This document shows, in pieces, positions 24,944 through 32,395 of a stretch of DNA of 64,000 nucleotides (positions are counted from its first letter, which is position 1; every line of letters starts with the position of its first letter). Both the position numbers and the translations under genes were made by a program. The stretch is from Dyadobacter soli (lineage in GTDB: Bacteria > Bacteroidota > Bacteroidia > Cytophagales > Spirosomataceae): assembly GCF_900101885.1 (NCBI RefSeq), contig NZ_FNAN01000007.1:124001-188000 (forward strand), in the 5' to 3' direction. A model generated the notes under the pieces. The model saw only the letters and a program-made list of their open reading frames with translations. It had not been told where the DNA came from and did not search any database.

Positions 24944-26234
24944 TTTTCTTCGAGTTTTTAGATTTTTGTAATTTGACCTCGTCGATAAGATCGAGCGGAG
25001 TCATAGAACCGTTCATGTACGCCCTCGCACCTGTTCCCTTCGGCAATGGGCCCTTATCGTCGTATGCACGTCCCTCGTCAGGCATGTAAATTCCTCCCGT
25101 TACCATCCGGTACAAATGCTCCGACTGCGTTTTGAAGTCTCCACGAAGCAGACCTTTGAAATTGTGGCTGGTATAAAATCCTCCCCGCAATTCATCCGTC
25201 CGAAAACACTTATAGTTAATTTCTTCCTCGATCTGCCTTGCAATTGGTATCAGTACCGAGTTGGTGAGAATGATATACATCGCCTCGACGCCTGTACCCC
25301 ACGAGCTTTGTACCTCGGTATCTCCAATCATTGCAAGACTGAGATTCCAGATTTTCGCAATGTCTTTTGATGACATATTGAAAATTTCCAACAGGCGGGA
25401 ATCGTTGGGCGACATGCCCATTGAATGATACTTTACGTTGGGCGGGAGTATCGCTAATCCATCTTCCAACAGCGCGTCATTCACTCGATCCTTGATTTCT
25501 TTCGCCGCCGTCTCATCCTTTACATTCGCTATTGCGGGGTGCTCCAAAAAGCCGCCCATGAACGTGCGATTCGCAAAAAACTGCTGCGCATGCTGCCTGG
25601 TAGTGAGGTCAATCTCGATGGTCCGAGATTGCCAGCTTATAATTGAAGTGCCTTTTGCACCGTCAAAATCCAAATCTTTCAAGAAAACTACGTCATCCTG
25701 AGAAAGGCGCTTGTTCAAGTGCGGAATCTCAAAAAAGTAGCTATCGGAAGTCCGATCGTGCAAAATATACACCTCGCTACATGGATACGGTATAATTTCA
25801 ATGGTCCGGCGGTTATTGTCCCGCTTTATCTCAGAAACTGACCACCCATGAACCAGGCAGTTCAAGAGCATCGATCTACGAGCCACTAGCGGTCCCATAT
25901 TTTTGTTAAATCGAGTCTCTAAGACATAATTTAACGGATGATCGTATTGTTTTTTTGCTCCGTGTTTACCATTCGAACGGTATACATTATACGGCAGGCT
26001 CGAAATTTGATTACTGATGAATTTCACACACCCGTAAAAGGTGGCTATGCCCATCGCGTTAGTCGCGGTAACATGCACTCGCAAGGAATCAAGGCCCAGC
26101 TTTTTTAAAAATACGTCAGCATCGTCCATCGTTGACGCCAATTGCGAGCGTTGCTCAGCGATTGACTCAATCGTAATGGCCGGTTCGGGCACAAGTGTGC
26201 GCCTGCCGAACAGTTTCGAATACCACTTTGCCAA
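24876..26234 (-). CDS. Phage portal protein, 452 aa
   Basis: This is an HK97-type portal (HK97 gp3 family), the dodecameric ring through which DNA is packaged and ejected. Typical segments are ATFYGCVKFISNQISSLPYN, a middle LVHGWSVSEIKRDN region and the C-terminal basic/Ser tail. The length is normal for the family. The last 68 bases overlap the protease gene in another frame. Confidence 0.92.
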   Translation of the reverse strand: MAKWYSKLFGRRTLVPEPAITIESIAEQRSQLASTMDDADVFLKKLGLDSLRVHVTATNAMGIATFYGCVKFISNQISSLPYNVYRSNGKHGAKKQYDHPLNYVLETRFNKNMGPLVARRSMLLNCLVHGWSVSEIKRDNNRRTIEIIPYPCSEVYILHDRTSDSYFFEIPHLNKRLSQDDVVFLKDLDFDGAKGTSIISWQSRTIEIDLTTRQHAQQFFANRTFMGGFLEHPAIANVKDETAAKEIKDRVNDALLEDGLAILPPNVKYHSMGMSPNDSRLLEIFNMSSKDIAKIWNLSLAMIGDTEVQSSWGTGVEAMYIILTNSVLIPIARQIEEEINYKCFRTDELRGGFYTSHNFKGLLRGDFKTQSEHLYRMVTGGIYMPDEGRAYDDKGPLPKGTGARAYMNGSMTPLDLIDEVKLQKSKNSKKNGAADGRELSSSGSERSEGDAE

Positions 26235-26313
26235 TTGTTTTCAAGTTTCCCCGAATTTACGCATGGCGAAAGTCTCGGTAATCAAAAAAGTAATTGCCAA
26301 TAACCGGTATTTT

Positions 26314-26520
26314 TTACTTCGAGGTGTAAAACGCGTATTTGAAGGATAAAAAGGATGAATAATAGCTTTTTATGCCCAAATTTTCGCAGAGCGCGGAGAC
26401 TTTAAGGTAAGCTGCCTGCATACTCATTCCTTTGCTTTTATATCCGTCATAAAGCCGGAAAAAGCCGTCTTTCGTGATTTGGAGGTCGCCTTGTTGTATT
26501 TCTTTTTCAATAGATGCCAT
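26314..26520 (-). CDS. Small protein between terminase and portal, 68 aa
   Basis: This is a short, lysine- and tyrosine-rich protein of unknown function. It starts 14 bases inside the end of the large terminase gene, so it is probably translated from the same message. No domain is recognised. A minor packaging or head accessory role is possible but only by position. Confidence 0.6.
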   Translation of the reverse strand: MASIEKEIQQGDLQITKDGFFRLYDGYKSKGMSMQAAYLKVSALCENLGIKSYYSSFLSFKYAFYTSK

Positions 26521-28231
26521 AAGTCTTACTATTTGCGTAAGTGTCAGTTGTTAAATGCCAAATTGAATATTCACCGAGAGCCATTATGCTGGCCACGATC
26601 CCGTCAATCTTACCGTTGCTCTTATCTTTTACCGGCTTGATGTTTCCAGCTGCGTCAGTCGCCAGTGCAACGTTCCCTAGCATCCATGCCGTAATTGGGT
26701 TGCCGTCATGGAAGAGCTTTTCATTGAGTACTGTTTCTTCAAAAAGCTTAGTCGCCGGGCCCATTGAGATAAATCCTTGTCGAAACGCCTGAACCTTGTT
26801 GTGGTAGTCATAGTTAATTGACCCATCTTCTTTCTGAACGGCCGCATATGTAGTTCCTAGCTCCGCTTCTAATTTTTGTTTGAGCATCTGCGCAGAAAAA
26901 GGGTCGTATCCAAGAAAGCGGAAATCGAAAGTGCTGGCGGCCTCAACGATATCGTTAAAAATATACTCGTAATTGGTAGTCATACCAGGTGTGGCGATTA
27001 GGTAACCAGCTTTTACCCAATCGAGATAGTTGATATTTGCTGGCCGGGAAGCGTATTCAGCTGCATGCTCTGAACAGTAATGCTTTACAGCAAGAAAATC
27101 GTAATCTGGGAAGTATAATGCGAATGACGCGATATCCCTGGCGTACCCCAAATCAAGGCCGGCATAACAAACTGCTCCTTCCTCCGGAGCAAAATCTGGT
27201 TTGGCAAGTTTCTTCCAGGTTTCCGACGGAATCCAAGTAACCGCCGAATCCACCCACATATTTAGGTGTTTCGTCTTGAACTCCACCTCTTCCCGACCGT
27301 TCTTTTTTGCCTTTTTGAATTCATCTTCAAGGAATTTTGGTCGAACTGATACCCCATAATTGGGGTTCGCTTTCGCCCACATTTCCGGATCCTCCCAGCT
27401 ATCGCCCTCGTCGAGGTTGAAGATCATCGCAAAAAGATTATCGCGCTCATAATGGTCCTCCAACACAACAATACATTCAGTTCGGTAACTGTAACAAGGA
27501 AGTTGCCTATTCGCGCCGGCCGTGGTGATGGTGAAGAAAATCGGCTGCTCCCTGGCGGCCATCCCAGAACGAAGGGAGGTCTTCACATCGTCGGTCTTGT
27601 GAACGTGGTATTCATCGAAAATCACACAGCTGGAGTGCTTTCCCTCGGTATTGTTTGCGTCATGGGAAACAGCCAGCATGGAACCTTCATTGTAATCGCA
27701 ATAAATGCTATTCGCGAAAATATCCAGCTCGTTACGGATGTATTCCGACTGCCGGGCCATTGACTTGGCCGCCTTGAAACAGATTCCGGCCTGGTCCCTG
27801 GTGTAAGCTGCGGCATAGACTTCCGGCGTATTCTCCTCATCAAGCACTAGCATGTAAAGCCCGATACCGGCCGCAAGCTCAGTTTTCCCGTTCTTCTTCG
27901 GAACCTCGATATAAATCTCTGTGAACCTGCGATTGCCGGTGACTACATCCTTCCACCCGAACACGTTTGCCACAATGAAGGCCTGCCACGGCTCCAATGA
28001 AAAGGGTTTGCCTTTCCACTTCCCCTTGGTAAAGCACAGACATTCAAAAAAATCCAGTGCGACCTGGGCCGCGTTTTCATCAAACACAAGTCCGCGATCC
28101 GCTCCGCGTTCCAGGTCATTTTGAAACCGCTTGACGGATAATTTGGCAACAAGCCCGAGCGAAATTTCACCCGACTCTACCCCCCGAACGTAATCAAATG
28201 CCTTCGATATCGGGTTAATCTTCTTCTCCAT
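26507..28231 (-). CDS. Terminase large subunit, 574 aa
   Basis: This is the DNA-packaging motor with N-terminal ATPase and C-terminal nuclease. Walker A is PKKNGKT (111-117), Walker B CVIFDE (202-207), and the TTA coupling motif is near ITTAGA. The RNase H-like nuclease domain begins with AGLDLGYARD (357 onward; Asp360 is a likely metal ligand). Length and motif spacing are those of HK97-like large terminases. It overlaps the small subunit by 17 bases. Confidence 0.95.
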   Translation of the reverse strand: MEKKINPISKAFDYVRGVESGEISLGLVAKLSVKRFQNDLERGADRGLVFDENAAQVALDFFECLCFTKGKWKGKPFSLEPWQAFIVANVFGWKDVVTGNRRFTEIYIEVPKKNGKTELAAGIGLYMLVLDEENTPEVYAAAYTRDQAGICFKAAKSMARQSEYIRNELDIFANSIYCDYNEGSMLAVSHDANNTEGKHSSCVIFDEYHVHKTDDVKTSLRSGMAAREQPIFFTITTAGANRQLPCYSYRTECIVVLEDHYERDNLFAMIFNLDEGDSWEDPEMWAKANPNYGVSVRPKFLEDEFKKAKKNGREEVEFKTKHLNMWVDSAVTWIPSETWKKLAKPDFAPEEGAVCYAGLDLGYARDIASFALYFPDYDFLAVKHYCSEHAAEYASRPANINYLDWVKAGYLIATPGMTTNYEYIFNDIVEAASTFDFRFLGYDPFSAQMLKQKLEAELGTTYAAVQKEDGSINYDYHNKVQAFRQGFISMGPATKLFEETVLNEKLFHDGNPITAWMLGNVALATDAAGNIKPVKDKSNGKIDGIVASIMALGEYSIWHLTTDTYANSKTYGIY

Positions 28232-28703
28232 TGAGTCTGTTCCTTAAAGCGCCGATAGGGTTTTTCTTTTCTTTGATCGCCGACTTCACACGTGCCCGAC
28301 TGACTGGCGTCATGCCGAATTCTGTCAGTAATTTCAGCAGCTTATTTTCACTATCTGAAAGAACGTCGTACAGCGGATTCCGCTTCTTCACACTGGCGCC
28401 CGAGTCAGATTTGTGATTGATCACAAACTTGGTTGGCCCTGGGAGTGTTTTGGATAGCTTTTGAACCCTGACAAAAATCTTGCACAACATTCCAAACGCG
28501 ACCTCATCGGTTTCTTTCAGAATATCATTTCGTTGAAGGTACTCGTGCCATTGGGCCCAAACTTCTTTTTCTTCGTCGGTCAGCCAGTCAACCGGTGACG
28601 GCGACAAAGCTTTATTGGGGTCGATTCGATCCTTATGCCGGTCCTTTCGGTATGTTCCTTGCGCCCGGAGCGTGTCGGTTGCTTTCGGTTTTCTTCCTGC
28701 CAT
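28215..28703 (-). CDS. Terminase small subunit, P27 family, 162 aa
   Basis: This is the small terminase subunit, which recognises the packaging site and recruits the large subunit. The N-terminal GRKPKATDTLRAQGTYRKDR and the middle LTDEEKEVWAQWHEYLQRNDIL are characteristic of P27-type proteins. It immediately precedes the large subunit, with overlap. A possible cos-like element lies about 300 bp upstream. Confidence 0.88.
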   Translation of the reverse strand: MAGRKPKATDTLRAQGTYRKDRHKDRIDPNKALSPSPVDWLTDEEKEVWAQWHEYLQRNDILKETDEVAFGMLCKIFVRVQKLSKTLPGPTKFVINHKSDSGASVKKRNPLYDVLSDSENKLLKLLTEFGMTPVSRARVKSAIKEKKNPIGALRNRLNGEED

Positions 28704-28716
28704 TAGTAAGTGTTAG

Positions 28717-28902
28717 TCAGCATGTACAATTTTCTACCGGCCGGCGGCAACCAAAGCAATGCAATTCCTCTCGCCAAGATCGGCTGCATCCCATGTAAGC
28801 CGACCACTTACCTCCACATCTCGGGCAGCGTCCGGAATTTCTATCTTTCCTTTTTGCCAGCTCCTTTTCAAGGTCGGCGGTCGATTCACGAGACAAATCC
28901 AT
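28717..28902 (-). CDS. Small zinc-ribbon protein, 61 aa
   Basis: I take ATG 28902 (MDLSREST) as the start; the frame is open to 28956, so a slightly longer form is possible. Cysteines at 26, 29, 39, 49, 52, 59 and 61 form CxxC pairs, typical of a zinc ribbon (CPRCGG and CFGC). It lies 13 bp before the small terminase gene and probably binds DNA, RNA or protein during late expression or packaging. Its exact role is unknown. Confidence 0.65.
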   Translation of the reverse strand: MDLSRESTADLEKELAKRKDRNSGRCPRCGGKWSAYMGCSRSWREELHCFGCRRPVENCTC

Positions 28903-28983
28903 CTTTCTGTCGGGGAATTTTGCTCCAATTTTGACACGGTATATGTTTGGGGGCAAGGGCGGTTGTCAAAAAGACCTTTTCAG

Positions 28984-29034
28984 ACTTTTGACCCCTCCCC
29001 CGTAGTACTCCTACTACAAGCCTCAAAAATCGAC
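28984..29034. other. Palindrome next to a G-rich run, candidate cos or terminator region
   Basis: The intergenic segment upstream of the terminase genes contains a perfect 6-bp stem palindrome GTAGTA-CTCC-TACTAC (29002-29017) next to a C-rich/G-rich run (29001 and leftward). The position fits a packaging (cos) site of an HK97-like phage, but a transcription end for the gene at 29035-29550 is also possible. Confidence 0.3.
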
Positions 29035-29550
29035 CTAAATTCGATCCTTCGGGTTGAAGAACTGCTCTACCTCATCCATGAACTGACGTGGCCTGTTGTC
29101 CCTAACCCATGCGTTGATCCACACCCTCTCACTCCATCGAACCTTACCGTTCACCTTGGCCTCGCGCACTATATCGTTACCCTCTCTGCTAACGGTGATC
29201 TCCACATGGAGCATCTGCTTACCCTCGGCTGTCGAACAATCGATTGACTCTTTGATTACTTGATCAACGTATTCTTTGGGGTCCTCCACAGCCTGCTCAG
29301 CTGTTGCATGGCAATCCAAATCCTTTTCCTGGCCGCACTGACATACCCTCATTGGGTGAAATCTCATGCTTGTCCGCGACCAAAGCCCATCGGCCAACTC
29401 CTGCACCAAACTGGCTGGTACTTGCACTCGTTCTTTCAAGCAGAGGTCGGCAGCGGTCATTAGGTTGTGAATGCGCTCTTCTTCTGTTTTGAAATCAGCC
29501 TCCTTGTAATGCTTGACCGCATTGTATACGTCTTCCGGTTTTAAGCTCAT
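29035..29550 (-). CDS. Hypothetical phage protein, 171 aa
   Basis: I do not recognise a family. The protein has helical N- and C-terminal parts, a CQCGQ motif near residue 90 and an Asp/Glu-rich centre. The final segment (KVRWSERVWINAWVRDN) looks like a conserved beta-helix pair. It lies between HNH and terminase genes and has the prophage leader motif at its start. It is divergent from the plus-strand membrane gene, 63 bp away. Confidence 0.7.
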   Translation of the reverse strand: MSLKPEDVYNAVKHYKEADFKTEEERIHNLMTAADLCLKERVQVPASLVQELADGLWSRTSMRFHPMRVCQCGQEKDLDCHATAEQAVEDPKEYVDQVIKESIDCSTAEGKQMLHVEITVSREGNDIVREAKVNGKVRWSERVWINAWVRDNRPRQFMDEVEQFFNPKDRI

Positions 29551-29613
29551 GATTATGCTTGTTGATGAATGATTGTTAATGTTTACTTTGCATATGTAAC
29601 CGTAACCTTCGCA

Positions 29614-29952
29614 ATGAAAAAAAGTGAGCTTTGGCTGATCACAGTCTTTTTAATGATATTCAATCTTATTCTTGAAAACTTCGTGCACCTACGGTTTCCG
29701 CTTGACAAAGACGATGGCTTTTTTGACATAGTTGCCAACAATTTTATACACTTGCTTTCAGTGATCGCCCTTGGCTTTTTGATGGCGTTAGGTATTGATT
29801 ATTTCATTGCCTTAATACCTGGTCAGAAGCGAAGTAATGGTCAAAGATTTTGGAATCGGTTACCTGCTATCTTTGCTTTCGTTTCCCTTTACCTGCTCCT
29901 CGATTACATCGGTCGAATAATATGGTTAATGACCTGGGGCAGTAATCGCTAG
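29614..29952 (+). CDS. Three- or four-span membrane protein, plus-strand moron
   Basis: I chose ATG 29614 (MKKSELWLITV); the longer frame from 29569 is less likely. The 112-aa product has hydrophobic segments at about residues 6-26, 40-66 and 80-105, with a short basic loop. It is the only plus-strand gene among the minus-strand packaging genes and sits in its own space between 29550 and the HNH gene. Such isolated membrane proteins are typical morons, sometimes acting in superinfection exclusion; that role is only inferred. No catalytic motif is visible. Confidence 0.6.
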   Translation: MKKSELWLITVFLMIFNLILENFVHLRFPLDKDDGFFDIVANNFIHLLSVIALGFLMALGIDYFIALIPGQKRSNGQRFWNRLPAIFAFVSLYLLLDYIGRIIWLMTWGSNR

Positions 29953-29990
29953 TAATGCAGGGCCTTAGCAGCTGCCAATTGTCAACCTGC

Positions 29991-30308
29991 TTACCCTTTC
30001 ATATCCGGGGCGCCCATACTGATCCGTTTTCCTCGCTGCCTCGCCTCCTCAGCGCTCTTAATTACATGACAGCGCTTACAGAGGCTTTGCAGGTTTTCTG
30101 GGTCGAACGGCGCGCCACCCACTTCCAGCGGCACAATGTGGTCGACCTGAACAGCCTCTATCAACGACCCATCTTTTTCTTCGCAAATCTGACAGTATGG
30201 AAAGTCGAGTAGCTGCTGCGGCCGCACCCTGTCTCGCCACTCTCTGCAATCGCGTATTTTTCGGACCTCTACCGCGGTTCGGGGGATAAGTCCAGATAAT
30301 TCGATCAT
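29991..30308 (-). CDS. HNH endonuclease, 105 aa
   Basis: This is a phage HNH nuclease of the type that works with terminase in HK97-like packaging. Cys39-x2-Cys42 and Cys77-x2-Cys80 form a zinc site, Asp56-His57 the catalytic DH pair, and Asn72/His81 complete the fold. I prefer ATG 30308 (MIELSGLIPR); the frame extends to 30359 but overlaps the upstream gene more. It converges with the plus-strand membrane gene, 38 bp away. Confidence 0.85.
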   Translation of the reverse strand: MIELSGLIPRTAVEVRKIRDCREWRDRVRPQQLLDFPYCQICEEKDGSLIEAVQVDHIVPLEVGGAPFDPENLQSLCKRCHVIKSAEEARQRGKRISMGAPDMKG

Positions 30309-30498
30309 AAACTGATAAAACAAGCAACCTCCCGATAGCTCGACAATACTCCTCAGCAAGCTTGCGATGTGTGTCTATGGTCGCTTTTGCAAATGCTTCG
30401 GCAGCCTGTACAAATTCGACCATACTTTCCGACGCTCGTTCGGCTGCTCTGCGCAACGATTCCTCATCATTTGTCAGCCTGGCAACGTAATCGCTCAT
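30076..30498 (-). CDS. Small helical protein overlapping the HNH gene, 3' end uncertain
   Basis: The start is supported by an ATGA overlap with the upstream gene's stop at 30495-30498. The first about 63 residues (MSDYVARLTNDEESL..., then TIDTHRKLAEEYCRAIG) look like a genuine helical protein. After that the frame runs antiphase through the HNH gene for some 230 bases and becomes Arg/Ala-rich, which looks unnatural. Either this gene really overlaps the HNH, or it has suffered a frameshift or lost its stop. Function unknown. Confidence 0.45.
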   Translation of the reverse strand: MSDYVARLTNDEESLRRAAERASESMVEFVQAAEAFAKATIDTHRKLAEEYCRAIGRLLVLSVYDRIIWTYPPNRGRGPKNTRLQRVARQGAAAAATRLSILSDLRRKRWVVDRGCSGRPHCAAGSGWRAVRPRKPAKPL

Positions 30499-30755
30499 GA
30501 CTTGAACCTGACTTCATGGATTTGTAAAAGGAGATCAGGAAACGACTGATGATTGGGGCCGTCAATAATGCAAAGATTTCCGGCGACGCACCCTCGATCA
30601 TCAACAGTCAAGGCTTCGACCTCGATCAGCATCCGCATGCCGGGCTTCAGATTCACAATCCGGGCCACATCTGAATTCCTTGGGGAGCGATCGAATTGAA
30701 CCGTATCGATGAGTTCCGACTTCGACCTGCGAGCTCTTCGCTGGCTTGGCACCAT
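30495..30755 (-). CDS. Hypothetical phage protein, 86 aa
   Basis: This small protein has a basic N-terminus (SQRRARRSKSEL) and a beta-rich rest (LKPGMRMLIEVEALTVDD). Its start follows a copy of the prophage leader motif (30764-30776), and its stop overlaps the next start by four bases. It lies beside the plus-strand two-gene cassette. No function can be assigned. Confidence 0.65.
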   Translation of the reverse strand: MVPSQRRARRSKSELIDTVQFDRSPRNSDVARIVNLKPGMRMLIEVEALTVDDRGCVAGNLCIIDGPNHQSFPDLLLQIHEVRFKS

Positions 30756-30952
30756 GTTTAATTTAGTTGTTGATGAAGTGATGGGTGGTACAGGCCAATC
30801 AATTATTCTGCAAACAGCGAGACCACTACAAGAAGCTCAAATATAGATATTAGTTATTAAAAATAACATCTAATAAACAATATCTATTTCTATTTCTGCA
30901 AATAGTACAACATTTTTGTCACCAGCTACAACCTCGACTTCTCTTACTATCC
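30756..30952. promoter_or_regulatory. AT-rich divergent intergenic region upstream of the two-gene cassette
   Basis: This 197-bp, strongly AT-rich region separates a minus-strand phage gene from the plus-strand cassette. It must hold a rightward promoter for the cassette, since no other plus-strand gene lies upstream. I cannot place promoter boxes with confidence. The left end holds the leader motif of the minus-strand gene. Confidence 0.5.
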
Positions 30953-31915
30953 ATGAATCTTGACGAAATACAATCATTGCTGAAAGAAGCAATAACAAAC
31001 CCATTAAAATTCAACAACGAGGATAACCCTTCGGAGGTCACAGGCCTTTACAGATATCGAATTATCTTGGAAGAACTTCGTCGACTTGGAATCGAGTCAA
31101 AAACAATTGGCGACTTTTCACTATTTCTTCATAGTTATCCTAACTCCGACCTATCGGGGGTCGATTCTGAGACTATGAAGTACATTTTAACCAGGTCAAT
31201 CGAATTGCGAGAATCTCTCGTTGCTGTAAGCAACTTCATATCTAGAACCTTTCCTCCCCTTGACGAAGATAGCTTGCGGATACGGCTGCCTGATGGCAAC
31301 GGATTTCAAGATCTTGAAAAATACACGGGCGCGTTTAAAATAGCTTTCACTGTTCCACTGCGCCACCCTCAGATCGACGGCACAATTCAGATACTTAGAG
31401 GCGAGCCGGGGTCTGTATGGCTAGTGGTAAAAGTTCTTGGAATTGGGAAAATGGCATATAAGCTAATAAACGATATCTGCTGGTCGGGCGCAGTCATCTG
31501 GAGAAAGGTTCTGGATAACAAAATGGTAGCTCAAGAGGTCAGGTCCTACGAATTGCAAAATGATTATCAAGAAATGTTACTCAATGCGCAAAAGAAGCTT
31601 ATCGACAAACTTGTAAATACCGAGGCCTCAGGCATAATTACGAGAAACAGAATAAAAGCTGACCCTGAATATCGATCTCAACTGGCCAAATCCATCATGG
31701 CCATGCACGAGTTGTTTATAAAAGGTGCAGAAGTTCAACCTTCTTTGAAGGAAGCGGATAAAGCCCCTGAGAAATTTCCGGACCTCAAACATCTACAATC
31801 CGTGGAGTCCCGGATAAAGGCTATTCCCGAGCAAGCAGAAGGCGCCGAAAAGCCCCGATTGACTAAAGTAAAATCTACTGTTGCCCCAAAAATCAAAAAA
31901 TCCCCTAAACAATGA
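30953..31915 (+). CDS. Hypothetical protein of plus-strand accessory cassette, 320 aa
   Basis: I do not recognise this protein. It has a helical N-terminal half and then a segment around residues 150-190 that is hydrophobic or amphipathic (GSVWLVVKVLGIGKMAYKLI, then GAVIWRKVL). A charged helical stretch with EMLLNAQKKLIDKLV follows, and the Lys/Pro/Glu-rich tail looks disordered. The hydrophobic segment hints at membrane association. It is co-transcribed with a second unknown gene (four-base ATGA overlap) and has its own upstream region and terminator. The codon and base composition is more AT-rich than the flanking late genes. A phage-defence or exclusion role is possible but unproven. Confidence 0.75.
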   Translation: MNLDEIQSLLKEAITNPLKFNNEDNPSEVTGLYRYRIILEELRRLGIESKTIGDFSLFLHSYPNSDLSGVDSETMKYILTRSIELRESLVAVSNFISRTFPPLDEDSLRIRLPDGNGFQDLEKYTGAFKIAFTVPLRHPQIDGTIQILRGEPGSVWLVVKVLGIGKMAYKLINDICWSGAVIWRKVLDNKMVAQEVRSYELQNDYQEMLLNAQKKLIDKLVNTEASGIITRNRIKADPEYRSQLAKSIMAMHELFIKGAEVQPSLKEADKAPEKFPDLKHLQSVESRIKAIPEQAEGAEKPRLTKVKSTVAPKIKKSPKQ

Positions 31916-32346
31916 ATGAATTTATTGAACTAGCAATCCAGGTTGTTCGGAAGTATTGGCCGGAACTTGAAGAATTGCCTTCGGACAATAGTAAAATTGC
32001 TACGCTGCCAGTCTATGAGGCTATTTTATCGTATGAGTCTCCTACGATAATTGTAATTTTCCACTCCTTCGAAAACAAGGTAAAAGTTGTGTGTCAAGCA
32101 TTTGAAAATACAAGTGAGCTCAGACAATACGCGGCAACGAAGTATAAAACCCCCACTTTTAGAGAACTGCCGGCGCATGAGTCGCGCGATTTCACTTACG
32201 AGGGAGACCCGGCCAGCATCCGTAAAGTAACACCTGTGCCGAAATCGGCCGTCGCGGCGGGGCCACAGGTTGAAGGCTTGCCAAGTGAAGAGGTGCTTTT
32301 GCACATCATCAAGGAGTGTTTTGAGCAGCTTGGTGTGAAGTTTTGA
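31912..32346 (+). CDS. Hypothetical partner protein of the accessory cassette, 144 aa
   Basis: This is the second gene of the plus-strand cassette, starting inside the stop of the first (ATGA). The protein is acidic. It has an N-terminal helix (IELAIQVVRKYWPELEELP), a beta-rich middle (ESPTIIVIFHSFENKVKVVC) and a Pro/Ala linker before a final helix. No family is recognised. Its size and coupling suit a partner or regulator of the larger protein. A strong intrinsic terminator follows directly. Confidence 0.72.
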   Translation: MNEFIELAIQVVRKYWPELEELPSDNSKIATLPVYEAILSYESPTIIVIFHSFENKVKVVCQAFENTSELRQYAATKYKTPTFRELPAHESRDFTYEGDPASIRKVTPVPKSAVAAGPQVEGLPSEEVLLHIIKECFEQLGVKF

Positions 32347-32361
32347 AACGGAAAGTAACGA

Positions 32362-32395
32362 GAAACGGGAGCTTCGAGGCTCCCGTTTCTTTTTT
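32362..32395 (+). terminator. Strong intrinsic terminator of the two-gene cassette
   Basis: An 11-bp perfect stem (GAAACGGGAGC with GCTCCCGTTTC, loop TTCGAG) is followed by an uninterrupted run of six T. It lies 16 bp after the cassette's last stop. The stop codon of the opposite-strand gene at 32394 is made partly from its T-run. Confidence 0.92.
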
